Shown here: positions 44,875-53,380 of the stretch, one piece after another
Position numbering within the stretch: position 1 is the stretch's first letter
Layout: each line of letters begins with the position of its first letter
From: Macrococcus capreoli
Lineage (GTDB): Bacteria > Bacillota > Bacilli > Staphylococcales > Staphylococcaceae
Length of the DNA: 64,000 bases
Assembly: GCF_025628935.1 (NCBI RefSeq)
Contig: NZ_JAOTIS010000006.1
Location: 1 to 64,000, forward strand
Reading direction: 5' to 3'
Notes under the pieces: model-generated
Told to the model about the DNA's origin: nothing
The model's input: only the letters and a program-made list of their open reading frames with translations
Database searches by the model: none
Program-made: the position numbers and the translations under genes

Positions 44875-45264
44875 TTAAATTATTATAATGCCTTGATAGC
44901 GTCTACCATCTCGTAACATTTCAGTATCTTCGTCATCTGTGAAAATACTTGTAGATTGTTGAAAATATTCTTTTCTCATAATGTCCTGAATGATTTGTCC
45001 GATAACAAACGGATCACCATCTTCTTGCTTTTGCCATACGTCAATTTGAAATTCTGCGAAATAACTGATTTGATTATTTGATGAGTATTCATAAGGCACC
45101 CAATTAATTTGAGTTATTCTGATTACTGGAGATTGTTCCCGATTTTCTTCCGGTATTCGTCTCAGCCATATATTTTCAATAGGCACTAATTGAGTGAGTG
45201 AATCACTTTCAGCTAATGCCTGATAAACTTCTTCTAAAATGTTTCGTGTAAATAATTCACTCAC
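44875..45264 (-). CDS. Tail terminator/completion protein
   Basis: 129 residues in the tail-terminator slot between the HK97 gp10-like protein and major tail protein. It starts with a GTG whose GTGA overlaps the previous stop; GAAAGGGGCATTAAA is the ribosome site. The pattern ILEEVYQALAESDSL...VPIENIWLRRIPE...FQIDVWQK fits small tail-completion proteins of Gram-positive siphophages. It probably caps the tube and joins it to the head. Confidence 0.8.
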   Translation of the reverse strand: MSELFTRNILEEVYQALAESDSLTQLVPIENIWLRRIPEENREQSPVIRITQINWVPYEYSSNNQISYFAEFQIDVWQKQEDGDPFVIGQIIQDIMRKEYFQQSTSIFTDDEDTEMLRDGRRYQGIIII

Positions 45265-45656
45265 TTTAATGCCCCTTTCAATTCATCCATTATTACTTTT
45301 CTGACTTCGCTTTTTGTTTCCTGCATCGTCTTACTCATAAATCCTTGCGGTGATTGATTAATTGTTCCGAATTCAACAACGTGAACCCTGTGTTTTATGC
45401 CTTTAGGATAACCAATCGCAATATACTCTCCACCCGTTTCACCATCAATACGCACATTTGATTTAACTACATGCTCTTTCATGTGTATATCATGTTTGTC
45501 GCTTCTTGGCGTATTCTTTTCAAGTTGCTTTTCAACTACTTCGCCAGCACGTTTTAAAGCGTTTTTCTTGGCGCGTTTGATATTTACACCAACCGCTTCC
45601 AATCTATCTAAAATTGCTTCAGTACCTTTTATTTCAACTCCGGATTGATTAACCAT
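45261..45656 (-). CDS. HK97 gp10-like head-tail protein
   Basis: 131 residues. Typical HK97 gp10/SPP1 gp17-like form: GTEAILDRLEAVG, a helical KKNALKRAGEVVEKQLEKNTP, then beta strands HDIHMKEHVVKSNVR and HVVEFGT. It is involved in head-tail completion. AAAGGATTGGATAGCTC precedes the ATG. Confidence 0.85.
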   Translation of the reverse strand: MVNQSGVEIKGTEAILDRLEAVGVNIKRAKKNALKRAGEVVEKQLEKNTPRSDKHDIHMKEHVVKSNVRIDGETGGEYIAIGYPKGIKHRVHVVEFGTINQSPQGFMSKTMQETKSEVRKVIMDELKGALK

Positions 45657-45659
45657 GAG

Positions 45660-45986
45660 CTATCCAATCCTTTCGGCGATAATAGTCATAAAACGCTGCT
45701 CATAGAAATCAGGTAATATTTGAATGATTTTATATACGGTATCTAAATAACGCACTGTACACTTGTTTGTATCAATATCAAATGGTACTTGTCTTGTAAC
45801 CATTCGTATTTGATGTTGTGTATTATTGCTTACTGCCGTATGGAAATCTTTTGCCCACACAGTATCAAAAAAGGCGTACAGATCACAGACTTTTTTAACA
45901 GTCTTTTTCTGTACACCTCCGACATTACTCACTGTCGTTTGTTCTATAGTGATAAGTTTGTTCATCTTGTTAAAATCAAAATTCAT
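45660..45986 (-). CDS. Head closure (stopper) protein
   Basis: About 108 residues from the ATG at 45986 (MNFDFNKMNKLITIEQ), 1 nt after the upstream stop with GGGTG ahead of it. A longer reading to 46016 overlaps the connector and has no ribosome site. Beta-barrel-like sequence with YAFFDTVWAKDF and RYLDTVYKIIQI fits the SPP1 gp16/HK97 stopper family, which seals the portal channel. Confidence 0.8.
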   Translation of the reverse strand: MNFDFNKMNKLITIEQTTVSNVGGVQKKTVKKVCDLYAFFDTVWAKDFHTAVSNNTQHQIRMVTRQVPFDIDTNKCTVRYLDTVYKIIQILPDFYEQRFMTIIAERIG

Positions 45987-45987
45987 A

Positions 45988-46290
45988 TCAATCACCCACA
46001 AAACGTCTATATTCAATTTTCAACTTCATTATGGCGCTTTTAGCACCGTAAATCATGTGATACTGTGGTTTATCAGTTATTTCTTTTCTATTTTCATAAA
46101 AATGAGACACTAACAAAACTACCGCTCTATTGTATGTCTCATTCTCATCGAAAAATGTTTCATTTCTTGTGGCGCTTGTTGAGACTGTATTTTTTACTTC
46201 TTCTTCTGCCCATTTGATGTACATTTCTAAAAGTTCATCATCATAGTCTAAAGTAATTCTAAGATGTTTCTTAATAGTCTTTAAATCCAC
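45988..46290 (-). CDS. Head-tail connector (gp6-like)
   Basis: 100 residues, all helical: MDLKTIKKHLRITLDYDDELLEMYIKWAEEEV and FDENETYNRAVVLLVSHFYENR are typical of HK97 gp6/SPP1 gp15 adaptor proteins that dock under the portal. GTG start with GGGTGAATAGTC upstream. It lies 2 nt after the K/E-rich 89-residue gene. Confidence 0.9.
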   Translation of the reverse strand: MDLKTIKKHLRITLDYDDELLEMYIKWAEEEVKNTVSTSATRNETFFDENETYNRAVVLLVSHFYENRKEITDKPQYHMIYGAKSAIMKLKIEYRRFVGD

Positions 46291-46292
46291 GA

Positions 46293-46562
46293 CTATTCAC
46301 CCACTTTAGTTACTTCCTCTTTCACTTCAACTTCTTCTTCAGGTGCTTCTTCTTTTGTTTCAGCTGCTTTCTTAGTTGCTACTTTCTTAGTTGCTGCCTT
46401 TTTAGTAGTAGCTTTTACTTCTTCTACTAATGGATAAGAGCCTTCATATTCTAATAATTCTTTTGCACGCTCATTTGATACTTCAAAAACTTCATCTGAC
46501 GGCTTACGTTCAATGTTTTCTTTTAAGTCATACCAAAAACTTAAGTTTCTTAATTTAATCAT
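46293..46562 (-). CDS. Phage head-region protein with histone-like K/A tail
   Basis: 89 residues. The first ~50 are compact (MIKLRNLSFWYDLKENIERKPSD). The remainder is low complexity: a basic TTKKAATKKVATKKAAE stretch followed by an acidic EEAPEEEVEVKEEV stretch. Located between major capsid and connector, where small accessory head proteins occur. The tail could bind DNA or a partner by charge, but nothing proves it. Confidence 0.7.
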   Translation of the reverse strand: MIKLRNLSFWYDLKENIERKPSDEVFEVSNERAKELLEYEGSYPLVEEVKATTKKAATKKVATKKAAETKEEAPEEEVEVKEEVTKVGE

Positions 46563-46590
46563 AATAATATCCTCCTAAAGTTTTATTTAA

Positions 46591-47787
46591 TTAGACTGCT
46601 GGTGAAAACGTTACTTTTACAACAGCTTTTGGATTTTTAACATGTGCATCAATTCGAATGATAGGCGTGAATACTTTACCGTATTGATTCCAAATCTCAT
46701 AATTTACATACAACTCTTTACGTTTAAATAAAATAGCTGCATCTTTAAGAGATCCGATATACATAGTATTTGTACCAATAAGCTCTTTGTCGTAAAGTTT
46801 TACGTCTAATCCGAATAACTTAGTACCACTTTCAGAAGTAATTGATGGTTGTAATAAATAGTTGCCTTGAGAATCTTTCATCTTATCAATAATGTCATAT
46901 ACATCATCTGATAATACGATTTGTTTTTTGTAGCGTTTTTTAATACCAGTGTTAATAATAGTTTTTAATCCATCCAATGTCGTAACTGATTTAGCTTCTA
47001 AAGGTGCTAATGCGTCTAAAATCTTTTTATTTTTAGTTGCCACAATCGCTTCTGCTACTTCTTCATTAATGATTGATTCAACTTCAACACCATCATCTAA
47101 TGATTCCCAAGACGCTTTAATTAGTCCACGGTGAGTTTCAATTTTGTACTCTTGGTTCCCTAATTTACGTAAACCTAACTCAGGTGATTCTTCTAATTCT
47201 GCAACTGTTGGAAGTGGCGCTAATGCAGTATCATCGTTACGTACTGGATATGTACCACTTAAATGAGTAACGTTTTTAACAGTGACTAAATCTTCGAGTG
47301 AATCTAAGTCTTCCGTAAATTTTTCAATTGAAGTTACAACCTCTGGTGGTACTAAGATACCTGCATCAGTTGTTTTGATACCTGCTCGCTTTTCTCCTGT
47401 AATTAAAAAGTGTCGATAGTCAGCTACTGCCGTGTTTTGTTTTTGATGATCGTTCAATACCACTTCTTCGATTAAGTTTGAATTTGTCATGCTTCTCTTA
47501 TCTCCTTCTTCTTGTTTTGATTGTTCTACTATTTTTGTTTCTTCTTTAACTTCAGTTTTTTTTGTCACACCAGTCGTTTCTTCTGATGTTTCTTCTTGTT
47601 GTTCTTCTTTATTTTCTTCTTCAGCTTCCATTTTTTGTTCAGCTTCCTCTTTTTCAATATCTGATTTAAGCTGCTTAACTTCTTCCATTAATTGATTTGC
47701 TTTTTCTAAGTTGCCGTTGTCAATTGCTTCTTTTAATTCGTTGTTTTTAGTTTCATACAATGTTTTATTTTCTTCTAATGTCGCCAT
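46591..47787 (-). CDS. HK97-type major capsid protein with N-terminal delta domain
   Basis: 398 residues. The first ~105 form a highly charged coiled coil (LMEEVKQLKSDIEKEEAEQK...), the scaffolding delta domain removed by the upstream protease. The rest is the HK97 fold: AGIKTTDAGILVPPEVV, ETHRGLIKASWESLDD, IVLSDDVYDIIDKMKDSQGNYLLQPS and a C-terminal A-domain strand. AAAGGAGCATATT precedes the ATG. Confidence 0.95.
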   Translation of the reverse strand: MATLEENKTLYETKNNELKEAIDNGNLEKANQLMEEVKQLKSDIEKEEAEQKMEAEEENKEEQQEETSEETTGVTKKTEVKEETKIVEQSKQEEGDKRSMTNSNLIEEVVLNDHQKQNTAVADYRHFLITGEKRAGIKTTDAGILVPPEVVTSIEKFTEDLDSLEDLVTVKNVTHLSGTYPVRNDDTALAPLPTVAELEESPELGLRKLGNQEYKIETHRGLIKASWESLDDGVEVESIINEEVAEAIVATKNKKILDALAPLEAKSVTTLDGLKTIINTGIKKRYKKQIVLSDDVYDIIDKMKDSQGNYLLQPSITSESGTKLFGLDVKLYDKELIGTNTMYIGSLKDAAILFKRKELYVNYEIWNQYGKVFTPIIRIDAHVKNPKAVVKVTFSPAV

Positions 47788-47801
47788 AATATGCTCCTTT
47801 G

Positions 47802-48371
47802 CTATAAATTTAAATATTCATGTTCAAGTTTTAGTAGACTTAATTTACGTCTGCGCTCAATCTCGTATTTTTCAATACTGCGCTGTGCAATTTTTACATC
47901 GCTTGTTTTGTATGCTGGTAAACTCACAATGCTGATTTCACGAATATTATCTATCTTAGTAATCGTATGTTTATAAATTTTTTCGTCAGGATCATACTCG
48001 ATTTGTTTACCTTCATCACTCGCAAAAAACTCAAATGAACATTGATTAATGTTACCAGCTTTAATAGACTCGTATACATCTCTTGCTAAGTTTGTATTTG
48101 GTAATTTTGCTTTGAAACGCAGACCAATATCATCCACTATTATTTCTAACGTCTTTGCAGTTTGGCGCCCCAAAACATTAGACCAATCATGATTAAACAA
48201 CAATCTGACATCATCAAATACAGTACCATTCAATGCTTCAGGTAATATCACTTCTCTGAAATTACCTAGTATTTCAGACCATTGATTAAAACGTAATGCA
48301 TAACCCTCAACGACCATATCACTCTCGCCAACCTCAATATTATTAGCTAGCGTTCTTACTTCTGTCTCCAT
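47802..48371 (-). CDS. Prohead protease, HK97 family (U35)
   Basis: 189 residues. Catalytic histidine region LLFNHDWSNVLGR (near 60) and serine region INQCSFEFF (near 107) match the caudovirus prohead protease family, with GYALRFNQWSEILGNFREVI at the start. It matures the capsid protein encoded next. The ATG overlaps the portal stop. Confidence 0.93.
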   Translation of the reverse strand: METEVRTLANNIEVGESDMVVEGYALRFNQWSEILGNFREVILPEALNGTVFDDVRLLFNHDWSNVLGRQTAKTLEIIVDDIGLRFKAKLPNTNLARDVYESIKAGNINQCSFEFFASDEGKQIEYDPDEKIYKHTITKIDNIREISIVSLPAYKTSDVKIAQRSIEKYEIERRRKLSLLKLEHEYLNL

Positions 48372-49600
48372 TAGTTATCACCACCTTTTTTGTTAGATGC
48401 TTTATTAAGTTGATACTCGTCTACAATGTCACTATTAACGTAATTCAGATTTGTAACGAACTTTGCGCCAATGTCATTATTGAGTTGTTTATAACCTAAT
48501 TTGGCACGGGCTTCGTCTACGCTAATTAAACCTAATTCACGTTGAATTTTTACGTTTTCATGTAACTGTTTCGTATCAATATTTTTGTATTCATCAACAT
48601 TGAACTCTAGTTCAATCAATATATTTGAATCCAATTTATAAAGCTCTGATGTTATTACATCGAGATAACTCTTCAAAGTACTTATTAAATAGTCTTGATT
48701 TAACTGTGATAAATCCAAGTTCGAGGTACTGATACCAAATTTATGAAGTGGAATACCTGTAACTTGTGCAACTGCTGACTTTGATGTATTACTTGTGTGA
48801 ACGACTTTTATAAGTTCTGTATCTATAGAAATTGGCTTATATTCAAAGTCATCATCAAGTACTACAACCGATGAGCTATTATGTAATCCTGCATTTGCTT
48901 TCTGCCATTCATTTTTTACTTCTAACTTTGATTCAGGCGATAAGCTTTCGCCCTTTGCCGTTAGAATTCCGCCAGCGTGTGTACCGTTTCTAAAAAAATT
49001 ATCAAGAAAATCTTTACTTGATTTATTAATGTTTAAATCTGCTTTAAGTGATCGTAATGGCGAACGTCCTACAACGCCATCAGTTGATAACATTTTGAAA
49101 TGTAACATGTCTTTACTCAGTACAACACGCGTCTCATTGTCATTTGTAGTACTATAATTTCTGACCTGATACTTTACTTCTTGAATATGATTCGGATTTT
49201 TAGTAATTATCACTTTTACATTTGCATGAGGTATTAAATCAAGTTGTATAGCTCTGCCTGCTTCATTTCTAGTAATTTCGACAAATACATTACCATCGAG
49301 AATTAAGTTAGCTACAATAGCATATTTTAAGTTGTAGGCACTCATAAAATTATTAGGTCTTATATTCAACAAATTTAATAAATCTTTATCGCGTTCTGAT
49401 TCTATTGATGTCAACTTAAGACCTGCGATGTCGCTGCTAATCATGTGAACGGCAGTGAGTACGTCAGAATTTTGTAAAGCATCAATACCAACAAAGTCTA
49501 TTTCATTCCAATCGCTCGTTGTAATTACTTCAAGAAAAGAACTAATATTATCTTTTATGATCGTTAAATCTCTTTTTTGATTCTTGGAAAAAAAATTCAT
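48371..49600 (-). CDS. Portal protein (HK97/SPP1-like)
   Basis: 409 residues. Family landmarks include LTAVHMISSDIAGLKL, NYSTTNDNETRVVLSKDMLHFK, SRSPLRSLK-like VGRSPLRSLKADLN, HAGGILTAKG and VTGIPLHKFG. It forms the dodecameric DNA gate of the head. AGGAGGTAAACA precedes the ATG. Standard location between terminase and protease. Confidence 0.95.
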   Translation of the reverse strand: MNFFSKNQKRDLTIIKDNISSFLEVITTSDWNEIDFVGIDALQNSDVLTAVHMISSDIAGLKLTSIESERDKDLLNLLNIRPNNFMSAYNLKYAIVANLILDGNVFVEITRNEAGRAIQLDLIPHANVKVIITKNPNHIQEVKYQVRNYSTTNDNETRVVLSKDMLHFKMLSTDGVVGRSPLRSLKADLNINKSSKDFLDNFFRNGTHAGGILTAKGESLSPESKLEVKNEWQKANAGLHNSSSVVVLDDDFEYKPISIDTELIKVVHTSNTSKSAVAQVTGIPLHKFGISTSNLDLSQLNQDYLISTLKSYLDVITSELYKLDSNILIELEFNVDEYKNIDTKQLHENVKIQRELGLISVDEARAKLGYKQLNNDIGAKFVTNLNYVNSDIVDEYQLNKASNKKGGDN

Positions 49601-49634
49601 TGTTTACCTCCTTTCTTATTTACTCGCAATAAAA

Positions 49635-49654
49635 AAAGACCCATTCAGGTCTTT
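49635..49654 (-). terminator. Short hairpin with T tract between terminase and portal
   Basis: A 7-bp stem (AAAGACC / GGTCTTT), 6-nt loop, then TTTTTATT on the minus strand. It overlaps the stop of the 54-residue gene. A weak attenuator is possible. Confidence 0.5.
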
Positions 49655-49809
49655 ATTAAAAATGCTATTAAAATTAGTGTGATCCCTAATGAAATCAAAA
49701 ATACAAATGTACTAAATGTTATAAATATAGCGTAGATAATTGTGATGATACCTACAAAGAATAACACCAAATGTATATAAGCAAATAGAATGTCTAGTAA
49801 TTTTCTCAA
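49645..49809 (-). CDS. 54-residue membrane protein after terminase
   Basis: Starts with TTG overlapping the terminase TGA (TTTTGA); AGAGG lies 9 nt upstream inside terminase. It reads RKLLDILFAYIHLVLFF followed by a nearly continuous hydrophobic stretch of two helices. Small membrane proteins at this site occur in other staphylococcal siphophages. Function unknown. Confidence 0.55.
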   Translation of the reverse strand: MRKLLDILFAYIHLVLFFVGIITIIYAIFITFSTFVFLISLGITLILIAFLIKT

Positions 49810-51521
49810 AATATAATACCTCTCTTCTTTATTTTTTCATCGAGAGATGGTTTAGCATACTCGTGAAATTGTGCATCCGTATAAGCATTCATTCCAGCAA
49901 CAATAGGATCTATTTTATTTCTTGCTTTCGTCTTATTAATTAATAAGTTATCATTAACCATTTTTATTCTTGCGTTTCTGACTGATATGTTTAGCAACTC
50001 ATTATTACTATGTACTACTTTGCCCTCTATGATGTCATATCTAAATTGTTTGATTGTTTCAGACAATCCCATCATGCTTTGAGCAACCTCAATTAACTTA
50101 AATTCCGGGCAACGCGTTTCCATATCTATCAGCCACATACTTGCTAAGTTTCTATCATAGTAAATACCTTTGACATTTAATTTGAAACGGTTAGCATAAT
50201 CAATAATATAATCGGTTATCTGTTTATAATTAATTAATCCGCTTCCCAAATCTGTAAGCGTACCTATACCGTTATCAATAAAGTTTTGATAGTTTATCTT
50301 GTCGCGTTTAATCTTTAAATCAAAGCTACCTTCATAACCGAAAAAACCATGTGTATCAATGTACATTTTATTTTGAAGGGCATGAATAGCAGTGACTGCG
50401 CTTATATCTCCTAAACGTGATAAATCGACACCAATCCAACAATCTGTTCCCGAAATATCAGGCGCATCAATCGTATTACTTTCCCAATCTTTTATATTAC
50501 AAAACGAATCTTCTTTGTGACTATTTGCCTGCCACAAGTTAAAGTTTTTAATTTTGATATTTGTAAGCTGTCCTTTTTCTTCCTGCTCTTTAATATCAGT
50601 TTTAATATTTCTCATGATAACTTTTCTTTTAGCTTCGTTTTCAAGTAATGGCATTGCTTTAATCCAAAGCGATTCGTCTCCAATTTCTTCTTCACTGTCC
50701 ATCTCTGCACAGTAAACGAAATAATTTTCATCAACGATTTCTTGATTAAGCAACTTTGTAATATATTGATATTCTTCCGCATACATTGGATTGTTTAGAT
50801 CATCACCGGCCGTACTAACAATTAACGTCAAAGGGTTATCTTGTTGTGACATCCCTGTCTTTAATCGTGAATACATTTCTGTATCAGGCAAACCGGCGAA
50901 CTCATCAAGTATTGCCATACTCGGATTTGTACCGTCTACTGCATCCGGATTGTTTGCCAGGGCTTTTATAGTGCTTTCAGACGGAAGATGTTCAATAGAT
51001 GTACTAATAACTTTAATATTTTTCTTCATGTACTTCGATTTACTACGTAGTTGATTAAGTTGTGACTTGGCCATATTAAATATTACATTAGCTTGTTTGA
51101 ATGTTAACGAACTAATATATATTTCACGGCCACGTTCCGGAGCTGTACCGAAAATCATTTCGTACTGACCTAAACCATTAACGATTATAGATTTACCTTG
51201 TTTTCGTGCCATTGATATATAACCTTTTGTAAATCGTCTGAATGAAGTTCCTTCATACACCCATCCATATAGTGATCCAACGATAAAATGTTGGAATAAC
51301 ATTAGCGGCATTGTTTTACCCGTTTTTGTATCAGGTAACATTGCCAAATAATCAGAGACTTTAATCGCTAGTTCTGGTCGCCACTCATATCCTATTGGCG
51401 GATTTTCAATATCTCTTAAATGTCGTTCACAAGTTAAAATATTCTTCTTACTTGCTATTATTTCACCGTTTACTACTTTCTTGGCGTATATTGTAGCGTA
51501 ATCAGGTCTAATAGGAGCCAT
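49806..51521 (-). CDS. Terminase large subunit
   Basis: 571 residues. The ATPase domain has the Walker A-like MARKQGKSIIVNGLG (near 105), Walker B MAILDEFAG (near 206) and the coupling motif LIVSTAGDD. The nuclease domain begins at WIGVDLSRLGDISAVTAI (near 355). It packages DNA into the head. The ATG overlaps the small-subunit stop codon (TTAATGG). Confidence 0.96.
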   Translation of the reverse strand: MAPIRPDYATIYAKKVVNGEIIASKKNILTCERHLRDIENPPIGYEWRPELAIKVSDYLAMLPDTKTGKTMPLMLFQHFIVGSLYGWVYEGTSFRRFTKGYISMARKQGKSIIVNGLGQYEMIFGTAPERGREIYISSLTFKQANVIFNMAKSQLNQLRSKSKYMKKNIKVISTSIEHLPSESTIKALANNPDAVDGTNPSMAILDEFAGLPDTEMYSRLKTGMSQQDNPLTLIVSTAGDDLNNPMYAEEYQYITKLLNQEIVDENYFVYCAEMDSEEEIGDESLWIKAMPLLENEAKRKVIMRNIKTDIKEQEEKGQLTNIKIKNFNLWQANSHKEDSFCNIKDWESNTIDAPDISGTDCWIGVDLSRLGDISAVTAIHALQNKMYIDTHGFFGYEGSFDLKIKRDKINYQNFIDNGIGTLTDLGSGLINYKQITDYIIDYANRFKLNVKGIYYDRNLASMWLIDMETRCPEFKLIEVAQSMMGLSETIKQFRYDIIEGKVVHSNNELLNISVRNARIKMVNDNLLINKTKARNKIDPIVAGMNAYTDAQFHEYAKPSLDEKIKKRGIIF

Positions 51522-52003
51522 TAACTATCTCCTCCTAAAAGACTTGATAAAGGATCTTCTTCATCTGTTTCTTCCGGCACTAATCGCATACGTGATTCCA
51601 TTGACATTCCCAACAAACTACCATGAGATTTTATTTCTTTAAATAAATCTATTTTTTGACGTCGTTTACTGATAAGCATTTTATCTAAATCAATATAATA
51701 CTCTTTTTTAAGCTCGTCTTTTATAGAATTTATTTCTTCGGTTATATCGTGATATTCAGAAACCAGGTCACAATATTGAATTAATATCTGCTGATCTAAT
51801 TGGCTTACTGGAATCGAACCAAATAATTTAACTACTCTTTTGTATTCTTTTTTTGCTACATTTGAAAGATATTTTGGAGGCGTTTTATTAATTGGCTCGA
51901 ATTCAGTTAGCTTCTTTTCTTTTTCTGCCTTTGCCTCTAACTCTGCTGTTGTGTAGTGTTTACTTGTGTTCGCTAGAGGTTTTGGCTTTCTGCCAACCCC
52001 CAA
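51521..52003 (-). CDS. Terminase small subunit (P27 family)
   Basis: 160 residues with the P27 pattern: GRKPKP at the N-terminus, PPKYLSNVAKKEYKRVVKLFG, LDQQILIQYCDLVSEYHDI and a C-terminal SRMRLVPEETDEEDPLSSLL. It recognises the packaging site. I choose the TTG at 52003 because AAAGGTGGTGA lies just upstream; the longer frame begins inside that ribosome site. Confidence 0.9.
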   Translation of the reverse strand: MGVGRKPKPLANTSKHYTTAELEAKAEKEKKLTEFEPINKTPPKYLSNVAKKEYKRVVKLFGSIPVSQLDQQILIQYCDLVSEYHDITEEINSIKDELKKEYYIDLDKMLISKRRQKIDLFKEIKSHGSLLGMSMESRMRLVPEETDEEDPLSSLLGGDS

Positions 52004-52176
52004 AATATCACCACCTTTCAAAAAAAATTCTATTTCGGGAGACCGTCACACTTTTCAAAAAGGGAACTTAGAAAAGAAGAGGGGGCTCCGTTCTTTTCGT
52101 CTTTTCAAAACAAAGGGTCTAAATTGACGGGGGGGACTTTTTTATATCCGAAAAAATTATTTTTTTATTTTTAAAA
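52004..52176. other. Candidate cos/packaging region
   Basis: A gene-free stretch between HNH nuclease and terminase small subunit. It contains a GACGGGGGGGACTT tract (about 52127-52140), a GAGGGGGCTCC tract near 52080 and several T-rich runs. In cos-type siphophages with an HNH gene at this place the cohesive-end site lies here. Confidence 0.4.
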
Positions 52177-52557
52177 TTAAATTTTATATTTTCTTTCGTC
52201 TTGTCTCGTCTTTTTGTTGTGACATTGATGACATAGCAATTGTAAATTGTCGTCATCTAATCGTTTAGACCATTCAACTTTGCTTGGTATGATATGATCT
52301 ACAACATTACCAGCAACAATTAAACCTTCTTTAAAGCAATATTGACACAAATGATTGTCTCTTTTGATGATTTTCTTGCGTTTATTGCGCCATTTTGCGC
52401 TTTTATAGAAAGAAATATATTCTTTATCGTATTTATATCTATCTTTGTTGTACTTCGCTTGTGTTGTGGCATCTGCATGCTTGTGACAGTACCTGTCAGG
52501 CTTCTCTATCAGTTCTCTACATCGCGGATGCGCACACTTAATATATAATGCTATCAC
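52177..52557 (-). CDS. HNH endonuclease
   Basis: About 126 residues. HNH core: CQYCFKEGLIVAGNVVDHIIPSK (CxxC plus DHI) and LQLLCHQCHNKKTRQDE (second CxxC and HNK). An additional N-terminal CAHPRCRELI...YCHKH zinc-binding cluster is visible. It works with terminase in cos cleavage in related phages. I take the GTG at 52557 as start: AAGGAG lies 6 nt upstream. Confidence 0.92.
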   Translation of the reverse strand: MIALYIKCAHPRCRELIEKPDRYCHKHADATTQAKYNKDRYKYDKEYISFYKSAKWRNKRKKIIKRDNHLCQYCFKEGLIVAGNVVDHIIPSKVEWSKRLDDDNLQLLCHQCHNKKTRQDERKYKI

Positions 52558-52579
52558 TATCATCTCCTTATATAACAAA

Positions 52580-52604
52580 AGACACCTACAGTTTGCAGGT
52601 GTCT
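52580..52604 (-). terminator. Hairpin in the late-operon leader
   Basis: An 11-bp stem with one wobble (AGACACCTGCA / TGTAGGTGTCT), 3-nt loop, then TTTTG on the minus strand. It lies between the putative late promoter and the HNH gene. It may stop regulator transcripts or be an antitermination point. Confidence 0.6.
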
Positions 52605-52632
52605 ATAACCATCTATTAAATCAAAGGAGGTA

Positions 52633-52670
52633 CACACCTATTATAAACTCAACACAACAATACATTCACA
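52633..52670 (-). promoter_or_regulatory. Candidate late promoter
   Basis: Minus strand: a perfect TATAAT (52645-52640) without a convincing -35 at 17 bp, located between the late regulator gene and the HNH/terminase genes. An activator-dependent promoter would look like this; RinA-type regulators act at this position. Confidence 0.45.
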
Positions 52671-52684
52671 TTAATCTTATTCGA

Positions 52685-53110
52685 CTACTTTGTTGCTTTT
52701 GTTGTATTTGACTTCTTTGAAGCATTAGAGAATAATTCGACTATCTTATCTACTCTCTTACCTACTTGCGACTTGTGCAGTCTTACTAACAATCCTATTT
52801 GAGTATGACTGTATCCACGCTTTAAAAGTTGTAAGATATAAATGTCTTTGTCATTAGTAATCATATTCTCGTGTTCATCAATAAACTTAACTTTAATTGC
52901 TAATTTCTTTATGTAGTTATGTGTGTGTTCTCTTTTTAAAATTTGATTATATACTTTGTCACTTGTAGTTCCTTTTGTTTTTGGCATGGTAGAATCAATT
53001 CCATATTGTGCAATACTCGTACTATCTCCGCTTAATAAGTCCGCTTCAATCGCTGTTAACATCCACGGATAATCTTTAAGCATCTGTCTGATTTCGTTTG
53101 GTGTGTACAT
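52685..53110 (-). CDS. Late transcription regulator (RinA/ArpU-like)
   Basis: 141 residues. An N-terminal MYTPNEIRQMLKDYPWML helix and a C-terminal helix-turn-helix of the sigma-factor type (DKDIYILQLLKRGYSHTQIGLLVRLHKSQVGKRVDKIV) match the RinA/ArpU group of late activators that switch on packaging and structural genes. It is the last gene before the terminase block, the standard place. AGGAGGGAACAG precedes the ATG. Confidence 0.82.
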   Translation of the reverse strand: MYTPNEIRQMLKDYPWMLTAIEADLLSGDSTSIAQYGIDSTMPKTKGTTSDKVYNQILKREHTHNYIKKLAIKVKFIDEHENMITNDKDIYILQLLKRGYSHTQIGLLVRLHKSQVGKRVDKIVELFSNASKKSNTTKATK

Positions 53111-53120
53111 CTGTTCCCTC

Positions 53121-53369
53121 CTAAATCAATTGCAATTGTTCGTTATGTCCATAGTGTTCATATAACTCGTCTTCTGTCTTAAATATCCCTATCGCGATGC
53201 CACCAACAAACTCTAAACTTATAATCACACCAGCATCATTAATTGTATATAGTACTTTGCTAATGTGTTTATCGCTCACCCTGTATCGATTGATAATGTA
53301 TTTGTTATAAATCTCTTTGAACTCTTCGAAATTGATTTTAATTATTTCAGTGACCATATCTACTCTCAT
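53121..53369 (-). CDS. Hypothetical phage protein
   Basis: 82 residues: a helical N-terminal part and beta strands (VLYTINDAGVIISLEFVGGIAIGIFKTEDELYEHYG). No recognised domain. The ribosome site is weak, and an ATG four codons in (MVTEIIK) is an alternative start. It lies 10 nt before the late regulator gene. Confidence 0.6.
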   Translation of the reverse strand: MRVDMVTEIIKINFEEFKEIYNKYIINRYRVSDKHISKVLYTINDAGVIISLEFVGGIAIGIFKTEDELYEHYGHNEQLQLI

Positions 53370-53380
53370 TTCTGTTTAGA

